Translations under genes and position numbers: made by a program
Assembly (NCBI GenBank): GCA_034509495.1
Contig: CM067508.1
Coordinates: forward strand, 31,757,071 to 31,821,070
Direction: 5' to 3'
Source: Acestrorhynchus altus
Taxonomy: Eukaryota > Chordata > Actinopteri > Characiformes > Acestrorhynchidae
DNA length: 64,000 bases
The notes under the pieces: model-generated
Database searches by the model: none
What the model was told of the DNA's origin: nothing
The model's input: the letters and a program-made list of their open reading frames with translations, nothing else
Shown here: positions 63,611 to 64,000 of the stretch, piece by piece
Numbering within the stretch: position 1 is the stretch's first letter
How the letters are laid out: each line of letters opens with the position of its first letter

Positions 63611-64000
63611 TACATTGTTGAACTTTGAGAAGGAAACACTGGGATGTTCTCAGCTTTTACTCATAAAGATTTATTTGACTGCATTTATTGAGGTGATAAT
63701 AATGAGTAAAGTTGTTTACTAAACATTAAACTATTGTTTATTATTTAAAAGAACCCAAAACAAAACAAACAAACAACTAAAACACTGCTCCATAAAAAAG
63801 TTTAGTTTGACAGTAAAAGTGAGAAAATCATGGAAATGGATTCAATATAAAAGTTTATTCGCACAAGAAGCATTAACTTAACAATAACATTATATAACAA
63901 GTAAATTTAACAAAGTAAATTAATGTAAATTTGTTACATTTGACACATTAAGTTTATTAACATACAACAATAACAAACCTGTGGAGTTTAATTTCGGAGG
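63611..64000. other. AT-rich end of window, nothing recognised
   Basis: AT-rich DNA after the minisatellite, without an exon, named repeat or promoter signal that I can support. Confidence 0.5.

Overview
This is a 64 kb piece of a vertebrate nuclear chromosome, almost certainly from a ray-finned (teleost) fish. The genes have GT-AG introns and fish-type protein sequences. The introns are packed with fish-type repeats: Tc1/mariner remnants, tRNA-headed SINEs, RTE and L1 LINE fragments, hAT-like MITEs and a very abundant palindromic element. The repeat mix feels ostariophysan (characin or catfish-like), but that is an impression and not a demonstration.

Four protein-coding genes can be assembled exon by exon. 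From left to right: (1) dennd11 (LCHN/KIAA1147), minus strand, 5' five coding exons only, running off the left edge (6224 to 19). (2) wee2, plus strand, complete, 11 coding exons, 542 aa (8662-15103). (3) bid, plus strand, 3 coding exons plus a likely non-coding first exon, 199 aa (18581-22852). (4) bcl2l13 (Bcl-rambo), minus strand, 6 coding exons, 523 aa (59839 to 29299), with a likely non-coding first exon near 61.6-61.76 kb. All exon junctions listed keep the reading frame.

Layout: dennd11 and wee2 are head to head (about 2.4 kb between start codons), wee2 and bid are in tandem, and bid and bcl2l13 are tail to tail (6.4 kb between stop codons). The window joins two blocks that lie on different human chromosomes: DENND11-WEE2 (7q34) and BID-BCL2L13 (22q11). 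Functionally it holds a Rab-GEF-like DENN protein, the germ-line CDK1-inhibitory kinase, and two mitochondrial Bcl-2-family regulators (a BH3-only death ligand and a mitophagy/apoptosis receptor).

Non-coding DNA: three kilobase-scale or half-kilobase minisatellites each sit beside a gene 5' end. They are an 8-bp repeat abutting the dennd11 exon 1 splice donor, a 28-bp repeat in bid intron 1, and a 30-bp repeat upstream of bcl2l13. The 18.7-kb and 8.2-kb introns of bcl2l13 are graveyards of transposons. Several insertions still show target-site duplications. I found no prokaryotic-type system, CRISPR array, rRNA or functional tRNA gene, and no convincing previously unknown multi-gene system. 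The most interesting signals are the repeat/promoter association, a CpG-decay gradient in the 30-bp minisatellite, a stop-free in-frame mini-intron in wee2, and nested transposon insertions with readable duplications.
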